Shown piece after piece: positions 20,346 through 33,555 of a stretch of DNA of 64,000 nucleotides. Position numbers and translations under genes: made by a program. The stretch's first letter is position 1. Each line of letters begins with the position of its first letter. The notes under the pieces were generated by a model. It saw only the letters and a program-made list of their open reading frames with translations, searched no databases and was not told the origin of the DNA. The DNA is from Paragonimus skrjabini miyazakii (Eukaryota; Platyhelminthes; Trematoda; Plagiorchiida; Troglotrematidae): NCBI GenBank assembly GCA_014338405.1, contig JTDE01000934.1, positions 37,827 to 101,826 of the forward strand, given 5' to 3'.

Positions 20346-22560
20346 AGCCGTAAAAAAAGTCAGTATGTAAGCTGAACGAGTTATTGAAACTACTTAGCCG
20401 TTACACTACTAAGAACTAAATTCGAAGCGAGTTTGAAAAAGAGCGCGTTGCTGTTTGGACAAGAGAACGGTTTTTTCGAGCTAACGGTAAGTGGGTGAGG
20501 GCCGAGGAGGCTGGCAAATCTTGCTGAATCGTTCAAAAATGGAATCTCCAACACATACAATGAGAATAGGTCATTGACTTGACAAAGCGACGTCGATCAG
20601 AAGGTCGGGTGATGACGGTTGAATTAACGTCAACTACACAACACAGAAATTTGGTTATTGGCAAGGAGGAGGCTGTCGTCTTGATTAGCCTATTAATCAA
20701 GTTGATAGCATTCGTTGATACGTAGAACAGAAGACAAGGAACAGATGAATTTGTACAGTGTGAGGAAAAATGTGGGACTGGTTAAAAATCGAACAGAATA
20801 AAACAACCTGGGATCTGACAAGCAAAACATACTTTAACAAATTAGCATCATGCGAACAAACGATCATAGCCATCTCCAACAACTTAACAATTATATGGAC
20901 CGTCTTTACAAATTTCGTTTCTGGCATCTGAGATAGATGGATATTCACTGCACGATGTTCAATAAATAAGTGGAGGAATCCTGTAGTTGAATAGAGGCTT
21001 TTGAAGACCACTACAGGGTTGGCAGTTAAGATCCCTTGATAAGTAAATGCCATATGAAGGCAGTTCAATACCCAGATTATGGTTTGACTGGAATCCTGAG
21101 AGATAAAATGGTAGGACCACAGTTCTCTAACAGCAACTTCATTGGCAAGGAGCAACCCAACATTTTCACCCGTTTGAGTTTTGTCTCGTTTCTGAAGGGT
21201 GTTTTACTCACTGCATTTGCTTTGAACGAGATCTCCCACGTAGGCTGTTCTAGTACATGGTTCCGACAGGACCATACCGTGTAGCTTTCGTGTATTAGTC
21301 TATTTCAAATCTATAGGATGAACCACGTATATGTATGGGTTGGCTTTATGATTGGTTGTCTAGATCATTCGGTTGAAAATCGTCTGTTAGTTTGAATACA
21401 GCAAAGTTGCCACGGGAAGCTTCCTGAAGATTCTACCTTCCTATGTGAAGCGAATACTTGTTTGAAAACGAAACTATAGTCAACACCTCAACCAATTATT
21501 TCAAGCAAGTTTTCTAGACATCTGCCGTTGTGCCGCAACCATTAGATGGCCAAATGGTTAATCTCCCATTCAGTTTACCACTATCACTTTCATAAGTACT
21601 GGCAAACGATTCATGTAACGGGTGAACTAGGATGAACTTGTGCGATGTTCGGAAAGAAATCTCGAAGTACACTTTCGTCCGCAAATTAAAGCACTCGTTG
21701 GTATAGATCCTCATGCACAGCCCTATGTATTTTGAGAAGAGAATATCATCCAATACTTTATAAGCCTCATAACATACTGAATCGACTGGATCCCCATATC
21801 TAAACTTTCAGCCAGTATTCTTATGAACCGTGGTCGGAATACCAGATCATTTGGGGGGAACAAGAATATAACTCTTCCTCACTTTAGTCGATGACATCTT
21901 TACAGTCAGGTTGATAAAACCGATCTCTTACGTTTTAGTTGTAGCCTGCTACACATAAGTGTAATTCACTTTTGCATTGAGAATCAACCTTCCAGTAGAA
22001 ACTGAGTTTTTTTTCTGGTGAAACTAGTTGTATTATGTTCCGCAAGAAACAAGTCGGTAATATGCAGATGTAATTTCGCTACATCCGTCAAGCCAACTCT
22101 GTCGTGTTTGATATTACCTGCTTCCCCATCTGAATTTGATTACGTCTAATCCGTTAAATTGCGGCCATCTTTTTCTATCGATTTTACTAGTTACTACCGA
22201 TGGAAAAGATCACATGGGATGAAAGCACACTGGCACTACGTCCCTTGCCGTTATCTTGAGTTATCTGCCTGAATCGGGTAAACTGAGCGCTGTGTGTTAG
22301 TAATCGGGCAAAAAACGATGACCACAAGATAAAGTGAAGAAAACTGAATAAAAATGATAGTGGTTTCTTAAAACGTGATTAAAAAGCTGTGCAAAAAGCG
22401 TTCACAACCAAAAACCGACAGAAAATGTTCATTTTTGACAGAAAATCAGCATACGTTTCCCTATTTTAAAGAATTCAACAACAAAATTTCAAGCCACATT
22501 ACTTTTCAACCTAAACAATTTGTCTCTAGTTCAAGAAAGTTTTTGATAACAAAACGTGGT
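20346..22560. other. Intergenic, no gene recognised
   Basis: The longest open frame of the window is here, 20697-21155 on minus (152 codons). It is hydrophobic and rich in V, L, F and H, has no recognisable domain or splice context, and is matched by overlapping frames on the other strand. I regard it as chance. No repeat or RNA gene seen. Confidence 0.45.
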
Positions 22561-22574
22561 TGCGCACTCAGATA

Positions 22575-22672
22575 TTATAATTCAGCCACGTCTAATGTGA
22601 GGTCAATGACGCAATGCTTAACATGGTTATCTCACGAGAAGGTGGACGAAGCCTCGAACCCCGATCCTCTCA
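22575..22672 (+). mobile_element. Degenerate tRNA-derived SINE fragment
   Basis: TCTAATGTGAGGTCAATGAC is the conserved lead-in of the SINE (compare 8088-8107). It is followed by a damaged box A region (GCAATGCTTAACATGG) and a box-B-like CCTCGAACCCCGA near 22650. The tail is missing. Confidence 0.5.
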
Positions 22673-22689
22673 AGAGTATACATTACTGA

Positions 22690-23737
22690 CAAGCTGTAAC
22701 AGTTTAGAACCATGAGCTTAGTGCTTACTTTTAAAAAAGTTGGCTGAAAAGTCCACCCAGATGAGAAGGCTGGAGTTAAATGTGAGGGGTGTTTGTTAAC
22801 TTGTGGGTGCTAGTACTTATACATTTATATGTGCATAAAATATTCGTCTTGTTTTTTTGTTCAATTCCCAGCCCATCAGTATCGTCAGTACATGATCCAA
22901 CATGTAAACAAAGTCTGCTTTCTACTGCTCTCTTTTGTTCTTTTGAGTACGTACAGTCTTATTTGTTCCATTCTGTAATATATTTCCTAATTACCTATTC
23001 TTGTGTTCTCGACCAGCTCATGCTGCTTGTGTGGCCAGCATTGTTCACAGAATGGTTCGTGGCACTGAGAATTGTATACTATTTGCTCTCAACAATATTG
23101 TGTGACAATAAGCATGGATGGAAGACAAGCAAATATGCTATCTACACTTGTAAATGTTTCTGGTTAGTCTGGTGCTCTGTGAGTTTTTGACCTGTTCTAA
23201 CAAAACTCAACTGTTCACCCAGTGTTGACAAAGGACCTCACGCAGGTTGGTACAAAAAGAACAAAAATACAAAGGGGGATTGCAAATTGTAAAAGTACAA
23301 TTCCACTTGAGAAAATAGTAAAAGATAACATTTGGAAGTCTGCCTAAAAGGTCATGTAACTAATAGACGTCACTTTTTACATCTTTATCATCTTTGTGGC
23401 TATCAAATTTGTCAAGTACGATGATCTACCAGGCTCACCACGATTCGATTCCAAGGAACACTACTGACCGTTCAATTAAGCAAACTAAAAATGTCCCAAT
23501 GGATTAGATCGACTTCAAGACACAATACCAGTCTTCTTGGAAATTTTATAAAAGGTAAATAAAGTCATCAGGTCATTTAGTATTCAGATTTTACTAAATA
23601 ACAAATGAGAAAACGTTTTTTTCCTACTGACTAAGTTGGACTGTCTTCTAAATCTACCAATTAACATTCAAACGTCTTGTCACTCTGATACATTACTGCA
23701 GTTACATGTAATTCTGGCAAGTTGAGAACAATCCTTC
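22690..23737. other. Intergenic, no gene recognised
   Basis: A 133-codon frame at 22789-23190 is T-rich and hydrophobic, without family features or splice context. Nothing else is seen. Confidence 0.45.
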
Positions 23738-24027
23738 TCATAGACTTTCCAGTCGGCCCCTTTCGAAAAGAAGCACTAGACTCGAGTTTCGCTCTCCTTA
23801 GAGCTCGTCAACAGTGCATATCATCGCCACTGCCGGGACTTGAACCACGGACACGCTGTTCATGAAGCAACCGTGTTTTACCACTACGCCATCGACCTCA
23901 CGTTAGGCACGACCGAATTATCATATGTGAACACAATCACTTTCGCTTGTGAGTAATGACCAGGTTGCCGATCACCTCGAGAGGAGACACAGCAACTGTC
24001 CACTACTACTCAAGCCTAGTGCCTCTC
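23738..24027 (-). mobile_element. tRNA-derived SINE, well-preserved minus copy
   Basis: On the minus strand it reads box A TGGCGTAGTGG (complement of 23881-23891) and box B GGTTCAAGTCC (complement of 23836-23846). Both are close to the pol III consensus, with about 35 bases between them as in tRNA genes. The body and tail correspond to 7649-7899. The copy breaks at about 24027 against a plus-oriented unit. Confidence 0.85.
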
Positions 24028-24930
24028 CTCGGAAAAGGTTGGTCTGACAGCTGCGAACAGCTACAAGTGACGTCCAACTTGGAATTAACCAAATCCCAGA
24101 CTACTCATCAGTAATCTAAAATATCGCCTAACAGGTTTAATGAGATCGGAGATTTCAACCTGTCTAGGAGGTCCTAATCGTGCGGTTATCGAATGGAGTT
24201 AACAGACAGTTTTTGTGTCCCGTATCGAGAATATCGAACAACCTGATCATTAATCACAAGCGAAAGTGATTTAGTGTTCACATATGATAATTCAGTCGTG
24301 CCTAATGTGACGTAAATGGCGCAGTGGTAAACACGACTGTCTGCTCATTAACAGCGTGTCCGTGGTTCAAGTCCCGGCACTGGCGATAATATGCACTACT
24401 GACGAGCTCTAATGAAGCGAAACTCGAGTCTAGTGCTTCTTTTTGAAAGGGGCTAAGTGGATAGTCTATGGGAATGCGACAGCTGCGATCAATTGTGGGT
24501 GATGTTCAATTTGAAATCAACCAAATCCGCGACTACTCATCAGTAGTCTAAAATATCGCCTAGCAGGTTTAATCAGATCGGAGATTTCCACCTGTCTAGC
24601 AAGTCCTAATCGCGGGGTTATCGATTGGAGTTCAGAGACAGTAACTGTGTCTCCATTTCGAGACGATCGGGTAACCTGATCATTACTCGCAAGTGAAAGT
24701 GGTTGAGTATTCACAAATGATAATTCGGTTGTGGCGCAGTGGTAAACACGGTTGCCTCATGAACAGCGTGGCCGGAATTCTAGTCCTGGCAGTGGCAAGG
24801 ATATGTACTACTGACGAGCTCTAATGAGAGCGGAACTCGAGTCTAGTGCTTCTTCCCGGAATGTCTATCTGAATGTGACAGCTGCGATCAATTGTAAGTG
24901 ATGTTCGATCTATATGAAAATCAAAATCCC
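24028..24930 (+). mobile_element. Tandem pair of tRNA-derived SINE units, 433-base period
   Basis: Two units in the same direction repeat with an offset of 433 bases: ACCTGATCATTAATCAC at 24241 and ACCTGATCATTACTCGC at 24674. Unit 1 has box A TGGCGCAGTGG at 24317-24327 and box B GGTTCAAGTCC at 24364-24374. Unit 2 has an intact box A at 24732-24742 and a damaged box B near 24773-24785. Between tail and next head lies a common spacer with ACTACTCATCAGTAGTC, TAGCAGGTTTAATCAGATCG and TCCTAATCGCGGGGTTATCG. A third spacer copy lies at 24090-24240. The full SINE or composite repeat unit is thus about 430 bases. Confidence 0.8.
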
Positions 24931-25179
24931 CTACTATTCATCAGTAAACAATCCTTGAGATGAACAATTCAACATTAAACACTCTTCGACGCTGCAATAC
25001 ATCTGTTCTCTTCTATTGCTGTTATAATGTTTCTGGAAGTAACTCATTAATAAACACATAGGTTTGTGTTTACAGAAAAAACATGTGGATATCCAAACAT
25101 GCGAAATTGGTATAAAGACATTTTATACTGCAAACAAGGTATAAATAGACATGAAAACAGTCAGTCTAGTCAGACAAAA

Positions 25180-25500
25180 AAGAAATTACGGGCTGTTATC
25201 GTTGCGAGTTACTCCCCTCAGTCGCTAAATTTAAACTAGCAAACTTTATGCCAAGCAGACTTGATAATAAGCAGCGAACGAAGTAATAAAACCATTCCGC
25301 CTATTACTGTCAAACAGGATAATCAAGTGGTTCACCAAATTTTGATCGTGTCACCGTTTTATGCTCACACAAGCTGATTGAGTTTGTCTACCTAACATTA
25401 AAAACATCGAGTTCTCTCTATCCATTCAGCCAAAACAAAAGAAGACATTTGATGACCTGTTTTCTGTCTGGTTTAATTCACGTTAGTCTACTAATGGCCA
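25180..25500. repeat. Dispersed repeat family, copy 3 (about 1.3 tandem units)
   Basis: The core appears twice. One is GAGTTACTCCCCTCAGTCGC near 25207-25226. The other follows GAGTTCTCTCTATCCATTC and GAAGACATTTGATGACCTG near 25410-25460. The offset is about 250 bases, so the family may be arranged in tandem. It is more diverged than copies 1 and 2. Confidence 0.45.
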
Positions 25501-26384
25501 ACCGCTCAAGGCTACGATTGCGTAACAATATTGTAAACAGTTTGATCATATCAAAAATTGGTCATTTCGTAGAACCGATATTAATCGTTGATAAAGCCAA
25601 TGTCTTCGCGGTTCTTCCAGTCGACAGTTTGTTGGTTGGTATTGTCGTTATAACCCCTCAAGGAGTACAATCAGTCCCACGCTGACAGAAGAACTGATGT
25701 GGTAGACATATGCACATGAATTGAACGACAGATTTTTCGGTTCAGTCAGTATTATTCTGAGGGATAGCCAACCATCTAATGCATAGTGAATAAGTCTGTT
25801 TAAAAGTCGGTTACAGTTTACGCTACAACCTCATTCATAATTGTTCCTTGGGTAATCATGCTTTCTATGTCCAACTGATTTGTCACTCGTGTACTTCTGG
25901 ATCTATTGAATAGGATTCTTATCAAACCGCTCTTGTTGTAAGAAATCACTGCCGGACTAGATTATGACCAGTATTCATCGTTCCACAACGACTTGTGACA
26001 CTGTACTTTACAGCAATCCAGCTGAGCATCTAATGATTTGAACGTGATAAAATTTATACAGCTGCTGATTTCTGTAACAAAGGTTTAAACTCTTACATTT
26101 TCATAGAAATCCGTCGACAGGTTACCTTACTGGTCACCTTCTCATATTTCTCAATTTTTATGATGTCATTTACCTCCACTGTTGAGTATTTGTAACAAAG
26201 ATGCTGTCACAATTGAAAGAATCGTAAATTTCCAGGTATCCCTGATAATGAAAATATTGATTTAAGTATCAGTAAACCATAATTCACTGTTAGCCATTTG
26301 AAAATTTCGTAAAAATTGAAATAAAAGCAGAAAAGTATGACTGATAAATAGTAGGGAGTTTTGGTTGAGATAAGCTGAACATCA
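25501..26384. other. Intergenic, nothing recognised
   Basis: AT-rich, no open frame with family features, no repeat shared with the rest of the window. Confidence 0.45.
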
Positions 26385-26700
26385 GTTGGTCACAACTTTT
26401 GCTGACCTACAGTCAGCCTGTTACACGTAGAGCACTACTCAATGACGAGTGTGACCGAACGTTTGTACATGAGGTTTCGGTAGTGTTTATGGTGAATTCA
26501 ACGGCACAGTGGTCAACACAATTTTCCTATAAAGGCGTGGCTGCAGTTCATGTCTTGGTCGTGGCAAGAACATGTACAATAGAAAGCCCTAACAAGTGAG
26601 TCTGTGGTCTATAATGCTTCTATTAAAAAAGGGGTGACTAAGAAGCCAGCGGAACTACGAATGTTTCAATCACTTTTGAGTGACACTGAACTTGTAGAAA
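26385..26700 (+). mobile_element. Degenerate tRNA-derived SINE
   Basis: The box A region is ACGGCACAGTGGTCAACACA (26499-26518). A weak box B, GCAGTTCATGTCTTGG, lies near 26543-26558. The body follows in SINE order: GTGGCAAGAACATGTACAAT, ATAATGCTTCT, AAAAAGGGGTGACTA. Heavily mutated but collinear with the 24.3 kb copy. Confidence 0.65.
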
Positions 26701-29700
26701 CATGTAACATTGTCTGTTGGGTTTGTCAGTGTGTACAACACATCTTGTTATTCCTGATAACTCATACGAGTTTCATAATTTAGAAATCACCAAGTAAGCA
26801 ACATAGATACTAGAGATGATATATCATTCATGCAGTGAGCAATTTTACCGTGAACTAAGTGAAGGTGATTCATTACTAAAAGTAAAACTACAAAAATAAT
26901 TAGCTAGAGACTGTTACTTTGTGCTCACACATACTTTGGATTACAGCATATTTGAAATATGATGGTCCGATGACGAAAATAAGCGCTAGGATTGTGACAA
27001 TCAGCCAAAAACCTTACCGTCTATAGACCATAGCACGGCCTGTTGCCTTGCTAAATGCCAATCTCTTCCGTAGACATTTGTCAGAGTAGAGACATACTTT
27101 TCTGGAGCCTTTTGGTTGAATTTGACACTATTCACAATAACAATGATTGTAGACTTGATAAGAAACAACCTCAATGCTTTTGGCTGATAATCATGATTTC
27201 TTCCTACAACTTCACCTTTCTTCATTAGGGAGGTGACTCGAATCACTCTGAACCTCTTTGCTGACGGTTATTGCCCACTAATGGTTAACCATCATTTCGT
27301 CTACATAGTAACCTACTGTAAACAAAGAGAACAATACATAATTTCGATTCGTTATTGTGACAAAAGTTAACCAGTGTTGCCTAAGAGAAAATAACTGAAA
27401 GTTACGACCGAATCGTATTTAACTTGAGGATATAACGGGCAGGTGACTAATCTCAGTCGTACTTGTTGGTCCTGAAACCTCTGTTAGTGTGGTATTGCTT
27501 GCATAACAGCTTTTCAAGAAATGTACAGCAATCGGAGTGAACCATTCAGCGATTGTCAAAAATCTATCAAAATGATTATATTTGGTCTACAGCTATGTAC
27601 ACGTGGAAGAAATTAGATGGCTACCGAACACGGACAGACTGTTAACATCCCGGATGAAATCGAACAGGCGCTGTAAAACTCAGTCAAAGTTGGGCAAAGT
27701 GTATTTTCTGCGGCCGATTCAGTGAAACCGGGTGTGAATAATAGTCTAATTCGGAAAGACTTGTGACAACTGACCCAAACTGAATCCGTGCGTTTGTCAA
27801 ATGCGTGCCATCAACCACCAGTTTATGTCGCACAAAAGCGAACACAAGATTCCTAACTTGAGATCTCCCAGTTAGATTGCAGGATGGTTAAAAGTGAAAT
27901 CCAGTAATGCCATATGCAACGCTGTTTAAACAACTCCAGTCCTAAGAGTTGTCAAGGCATACCTTACGCGTTTACGCTACTGATTTTCAAGAGAAATGAC
28001 CTTAGTTAGTCTGACTACTGTTTAGCATAAAATGAAGAATTTTCTATCAAGAGTGAAATGTTGCTAATACATCAAATTACTTGTCGCTCATAAGCTATTC
28101 CAAAACTGTGGAAACTCAGTCGGTCTCTTACGTATTCCTGTTATTTCGTCGACAGTCGTGTTTGTAGAATAACCCAAGTCCTCAAAGGATACTTAACAAG
28201 ATGAGAAGTTCTCTTTCACTCACCAGTATAGTCGTTCCACATTAACATCAAGGCGGAGCCTAATATCGCAGAAAAACAGGCACAAGGAAAAGAGAGAGGG
28301 AGAGAAAAAGGAAGTGTCGGCAGAGCTGTCATTTAGTTGGAGACTGTTAAAGATAGCCCATCGGAAATTTGTAATGATACCGCTCACTAGGTAGTGTGCC
28401 TAAAAAGCTGCATAAGTAATTAATTCTAAGATATAAACTGTAGAATGCAAGTTCTGAGGAAAAAACTAATACGTAAGCAACCGAAAGTTTGTACAGCATA
28501 TGGCCGAATTCGTTCATTAACCTCTAGCGACAGATCTATACACAGCTGAAACAGTGACGTTCGCTTGCTATCCGGATAATTGGGGAATCCAAAGGGAATA
28601 TTTTTGTTAGAAGGTTATCTTTTCCGGCACGGAAAATCCTCAAACTATAAACGGAAGCTAACAGAACAAGCAGTCACAGGCAAATAATTTGAGTCCACTG
28701 TGCATCCTGATTAAGTCTGTTCAGGTTGTCAGCTGTTGCTTACGCCAAGGATGAAGCCCAAATGATTCATGATACACTGTGAGCAACCACCGGAGTGAAC
28801 TTGACTCCAGGTTTGCATAGAACTGAGGATGATATAATGAATGTATTAAGGTCACGAAATTGAGTGGCAACTAAGTCGTAGTACATGAGATTTTCATCGA
28901 CCAGCAATTCGTCTGTGCTGCAGAGATCGGATTGACCGGTTCTCATAACAGTGTGCTTAATATTTCACCACAGTAGCTATACGTCTCAGTACCTTTCCGA
29001 AGTATGTTAATATCTTTTGGGTAGGATTCTGGACTTGTTTTCAAAATATGCCCAACGACTGACATGTACTTTCTAGTTTACAACGCATGTACACAAGTTC
29101 GGCAATCATTAAACAACATATACACAATCAGCTTAGAGCAATATGAGGGAAAGTCAAACTGTGGTACTCAATTTTGCGTTGTTGTCGGACAGTGAGAGAA
29201 AACTGCTTTAAGTTTGTTCGTGTAACTTGGTCGTTCGGCACCTAATTGATGACAGTTGATCCAGACGATGTTCAATTTGGCAGACTACCTTCATCTCCTT
29301 CACACTTCTAAGTCGCAATCGCATTAGAGTTTCATGAGCGCAAGGCTATTGGTTCGACGGTGCAAGGACCTATACTGCAGTTTCAACAGTGCAACCGATG
29401 ACGACGCTAAACAATCACTTTCTGCTATTCATTCGCATACTGTTTAACGTATCAGCAATAAATCTGGTGTGGGCAAGGCAAACGACTGCGTTTAAAAAGA
29501 AGGACATAACGAACACGTAGTCCACAAAGAGCGCAGAAAATAGTTTTGGAGCTTCCTCATTGTTTGGTCTTACCACACCGTACGCAGTTTAAGTACGTGA
29601 AGGTCTGCCAGGAAAGTTTCCATCAATAACGGCTCCACACAACAGCCACTGCAACCGTAATTGTAGTTATTCAATAACTGCCGAAACGCACGTTACCCGC

Positions 29701-30289
29701 CCTAACAGCTTTCCCGGAATTTTAGATTCTTGATAAATTGACTGAATTAGTTATATGGTTATATGGTTCGAAAGTGCCATCAGATAGGAGGACTTTGACA
29801 AATTTGCACCTCTGTTGTCGAAACCAACCCTTCAAACTAATCACCAGATCTTGTGAAATAACAGTGTTAAACTTTATCGTGCAAAGAGGATAAAATAGTT
29901 CAAATCAAAATAAGGAATTCGGCCGTATTACCATTCTGCATGTCCACTGGATCTAACACGTATCAAAAATGTTTAGGACTATCTTAGTCCAAAGGTATAA
30001 GAATACGAAATCTTATCGGAACTCGCCAAACTCAAGTAAACCATAAAACGCCTTCGGACCTCATTGCCGTCAGTTGCAAAAACATCGTAAACAAAATGTG
30101 AGATCCGAATGTGGCCGCATACAATATAGAAAGCGATATCTATTACGTTGAAACAGTTGGCAGAACTCCCGTACTGAACTTTTGAATGTATATGTGCGTT
30201 TTTGGTCTGAACGGTATAATGCAGGTGTTATGATAAGGGATATGGGAGTGCTTGATATCAACCAAACATCACTCACAACTGATGTCAGC
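26701..30289. other. Intergenic, nothing recognised
   Basis: A 3.6-kb stretch without a supported exon, RNA gene or recognisable element. A short match to the SINE tail (GATGTTCAATTTGGC, 29268-29282) stands alone. Confidence 0.45.
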
Positions 30290-30420
30290 TTTCGGAGTCA
30301 AATCCGAATAACCCTTCTCAAAAAGAAGCACTTTATTAATGTTTCATCGTTGTTAGGGCTCAGCAATAGTTTGACCCTGGCACGACCGAGATGCGAACTC
30401 CGACCATGTTCTTTTGAGTT
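30290..30420 (-). mobile_element. Degenerate SINE, minus arm
   Basis: TTCTCAAAAAGAAGCAC, a GTTAGGGCTCAGCA stretch and GAGATGCGAACTCC (complement of a box B) are in the order of the minus copies. It is strongly decayed. Confidence 0.5.
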
Positions 30421-30469
30421 AACTGGACGCTTATGGTTTCTTCTCAATTGGGTCTTCTGTTCACTACTC

Positions 30470-30575
30470 ACGAACAAAAGTGATTCGGCTCTCGAATGTG
30501 AGATCAGTGACGCACCGGTCAACACAATCACCCCGCAAGGATATGGCTGGTGTTCAAACCAAGGTAATAGTGAGA
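30470..30575 (+). mobile_element. Degenerate SINE, plus arm
   Basis: AGTGATTCGGCTC, AATGTGAGATCAGTGACGCA (lead-in plus box A region), CGGTCAACACAATC and GGTGTTCAAACCAAGG (box B region) follow SINE order. With 30290-30420 it forms a third inverted SINE pair. It also explains the two overlapping frames on opposite strands at 30182-30583 and 30298-30675, which are not genes. Confidence 0.5.
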
Positions 30576-30679
30576 TTACGTAAAAGGCAACTAGTTCACT
30601 AAATTTTAAAGAAAGGCATGAATGAAAAGTTATAGTTTCTGTTAAACTCAACCAGAACACTTTTACGTAACACATATAA

Positions 30680-33550
30680 GACTGCCCTGGGAGTTTGAAA
30701 TTCCAACATCTCGTTGTGGCAGTTCAACTATTTCAGTGTGTGCTGTGGGTAACATCAAGGTCTATAAAATCTATCTGTCCCCGTTGTCTTTTGCACTGTC
30801 GATGCATTTACTACTCTACAATTCAGAATTGCGCTTACGAAGTTGCTATGAACCATTGGGGATTTTGTTGATATAAACCATGTGGTGTCCACATTTGATA
30901 ACAGCTTCCTTATGGATATAGGCAATCCAGTTACTTTCGTCAAAATAAACAAGTTGGTGCGGGTTTTCATTTGCCTTGTCCATACTGTGGCTTGAACTCC
31001 CATAATTACACCTGTCATACAGCAATTTTGGCCGCTGTGTCATTGATCAGCCAACCCCACAGAGGTCGTCGGTCTTTTTGAAAGTATACAAAAACCTCAC
31101 GGAAGAAAGAAGAGCAATTAAATATGGCGCATACTAACAGACTTAGGATTAGTTCCAAAACAATGGACGACCCACTGGGCTCAAACTTGCCTACGTATAC
31201 CTAGGATGGGTAGAAGAAAAACTTTCGAATTCGACTGGTAGCAACACTCCCAACAAACAGTATGTCAACGATATGTTAGTTTTTGATGAAGGAAATTTAT
31301 ATCAAACAACTCTACAGACTTCTGAACTCATCCCATCCCATCTTAGTAGTTCGAATAAGTCAGCATTAGTATAGTACAGTTCGAAATGCTGTGTATCGAA
31401 AGACAACATGGATGGGTAAGCATCACCAAATTTCCTAGTTTGTTCTGATGTCGTACAGCGGCTGCTTCATCCAAAATCTGTTCCACAAGAGGTAAAGACA
31501 ATAGCGTTATTAAAGTAAAACAACTTCTGAGCAAATTTTAATCGGGCAGTTGTTGCCAAGACTAACAAATATACAAATCCATAGTAAGCTACAAATGAAC
31601 AGAATTCATACTGACGTTGTGTCCAAAAGGTAAACTTAGTTGATTTTGACTTTCAAAATTGATCACATAGCAACTGATGTAGACAGAAGATTACGGTAGA
31701 CTGTAAGTCATATCTACCCAACTGCTGAAGAGCACGTTTTGTTCTCCATGTAAAACATCGTTTTAATCTTGAGCCAGTGGATTATTTTGTTCCTCGTCTA
31801 ATTTGCCAGTTTACTGTCAGGTGCGGTGATAAGTATATTGGTAGGATGAGCCGGAATTTACGACGACGTAAATGAGAACACGTCTCCGAGTTGTTAAAAA
31901 CAAAACCACACAAAAACAGTAGCAACTCAGGGGGTAGGCCATGGTCCCGTGTCTTCATTGGTCGAAGACGTCTTGTATACAGTTCACTTAGTCGACCAAG
32001 TAACGTCGTTTAGTGTATTTCTATTTAATCGAAAGTCAGAACTGTCGGTGGTCGAGGAAACTGTGATATTCACACAGTATCGACAGTTTCTTAGGCCACC
32101 AAAGATGCAGACACAGCTACTATTAATGTCGTGGAACTGATACTCAGACTGTTAATATGATGCAGGTTTACTTGTTGTCCCTATTGCCATGCGCTTTTTA
32201 TACATAATCAACGGCTTTTGCATGTGTGACTGAGAATGTGCGAGTTGTTGAAATCTGGCAACTTTTGACTTTCTGTTGTGTTGATTACTCAGAGTTTCAA
32301 AGTTTCCGACAGTGGTATTGCACGTCTAAATCTTCCAAGGGCGTGCGGTTTTATCATCAACATGTTGATCCACACTTCACTTTTCTGTACAATTTGGTTA
32401 AATCAGCTGCCATCATCTTCATTGCACACAGTCGGCGGTGCACTAGAGCGCTGACATGTTGCACCGTTGCAGAATATGCCTATGTGTTCACGCTAAGGTG
32501 ACCATATCAGTATAGAAGAGTTTTGCGGGGTAATCCCGGTGACTTATCATCCATTATCATTGTCTGAGTTTCTTTTCCGGTTTGTGCTTTTACTTTGCGT
32601 GAGTGGAGTATTAGTCTAACACAGTGTGTATAGTTTGACAAACATCTAACCAGGGTAAGCAAAGAAGAGGAAGAAGAATATAAGGAAGTCCAAAAAATTA
32701 GAAGTTTGGGAATTAATCTTTCCACTGGACAGTTTGTCAAAGATGATGAGTGTGTTTGCTTCCACTGACTTCATCGGGGGATAATGACCCCTCTTGGTGA
32801 CCAGGCCTCGTCCTTTCCAGATGGTATGCGTACCCGGTTGGTCTGTGATGTCCGGCTTTATTACAGTGGCTAGTTCACTGAAAACTGTCGCGATATTAGG
32901 CCTACACAACGAGGTGAGCAGTGAAAACTGTGATTTTTACAGTGCTACTCGGTCAGACTTTCAAAGGGCTCTCGCAAACTGATACTCCATCTGGTGACTT
33001 CAGGTTCACTTCCGTTACCGCCCATAAAAAGTGCATAGTACGTCCGGTGGCAGGGTTTGGTACTCAAAACTGGACAAGGATATTTACTCATGATGAGCAC
33101 TAACTACAGCTGTGCGCTCATCCCGAACTTCTTTCTGAAAGAGGCTGATTGGAAAGTTTTTACTGATTCATTTTGCTCAATTCGTTTCGGGTCGTTTCAT
33201 TCGGGTACACTGTGTTCCAAGAGCATATCGACTGGAAAAAATTGAACTAAGCCAATTCACTCTGGATTAGTTCACCCTGAAAATTTCAAGGACTCCCGAT
33301 TAACTTACTTTGATCCGTACACTTGGAGGGCGTTCCTGTTAGGAGACGCATCTCCTAACGAAGTAGCAAAGGCAAATCACGTCATATCGATTGATCGATC
33401 CGGCTTCGAGTCAATTGATATGTTCTAATTCACTCAATTAATCAGATTGCAGCTGCGCGATCGAACGCCTGTACATTATGTGAACTGTTTTCACGAGTGC
33501 ACTTTCTAAAGCCCCTCTGTAACGTGATCCATGCTCCTTTGGACCCATAC
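30680..33550. other. Intergenic, nothing recognised
   Basis: Numerous short overlapping frames on both strands, none with family features. A perfect 9-base-pair stem with a four-base loop (GTTAGGAGA...TCTCCTAAC) lies at 33338-33359. With no adjacent gene its meaning is unknown. Confidence 0.45.
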
Positions 33551-33555
33551 ATTTA

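Noticed and set aside
22789..23190. A 133-codon hydrophobic frame with apparent membrane segments
   Set aside because: T-rich DNA yields hydrophobic frames by chance. No splice context, family motif or repeat supports it.
30182..30675. Overlapping frames of 133 (+) and 125 (-) codons
   Set aside because: They arise from an inverted pair of decayed SINEs. Box-like motifs and tail words explain the sequence, and no protein family is visible.
33338..33359. Perfect 9-base-pair hairpin as a terminator or RNA element
   Set aside because: One short stem in 64 kb is expected by chance. No gene lies next to it, and such terminators are a bacterial feature.
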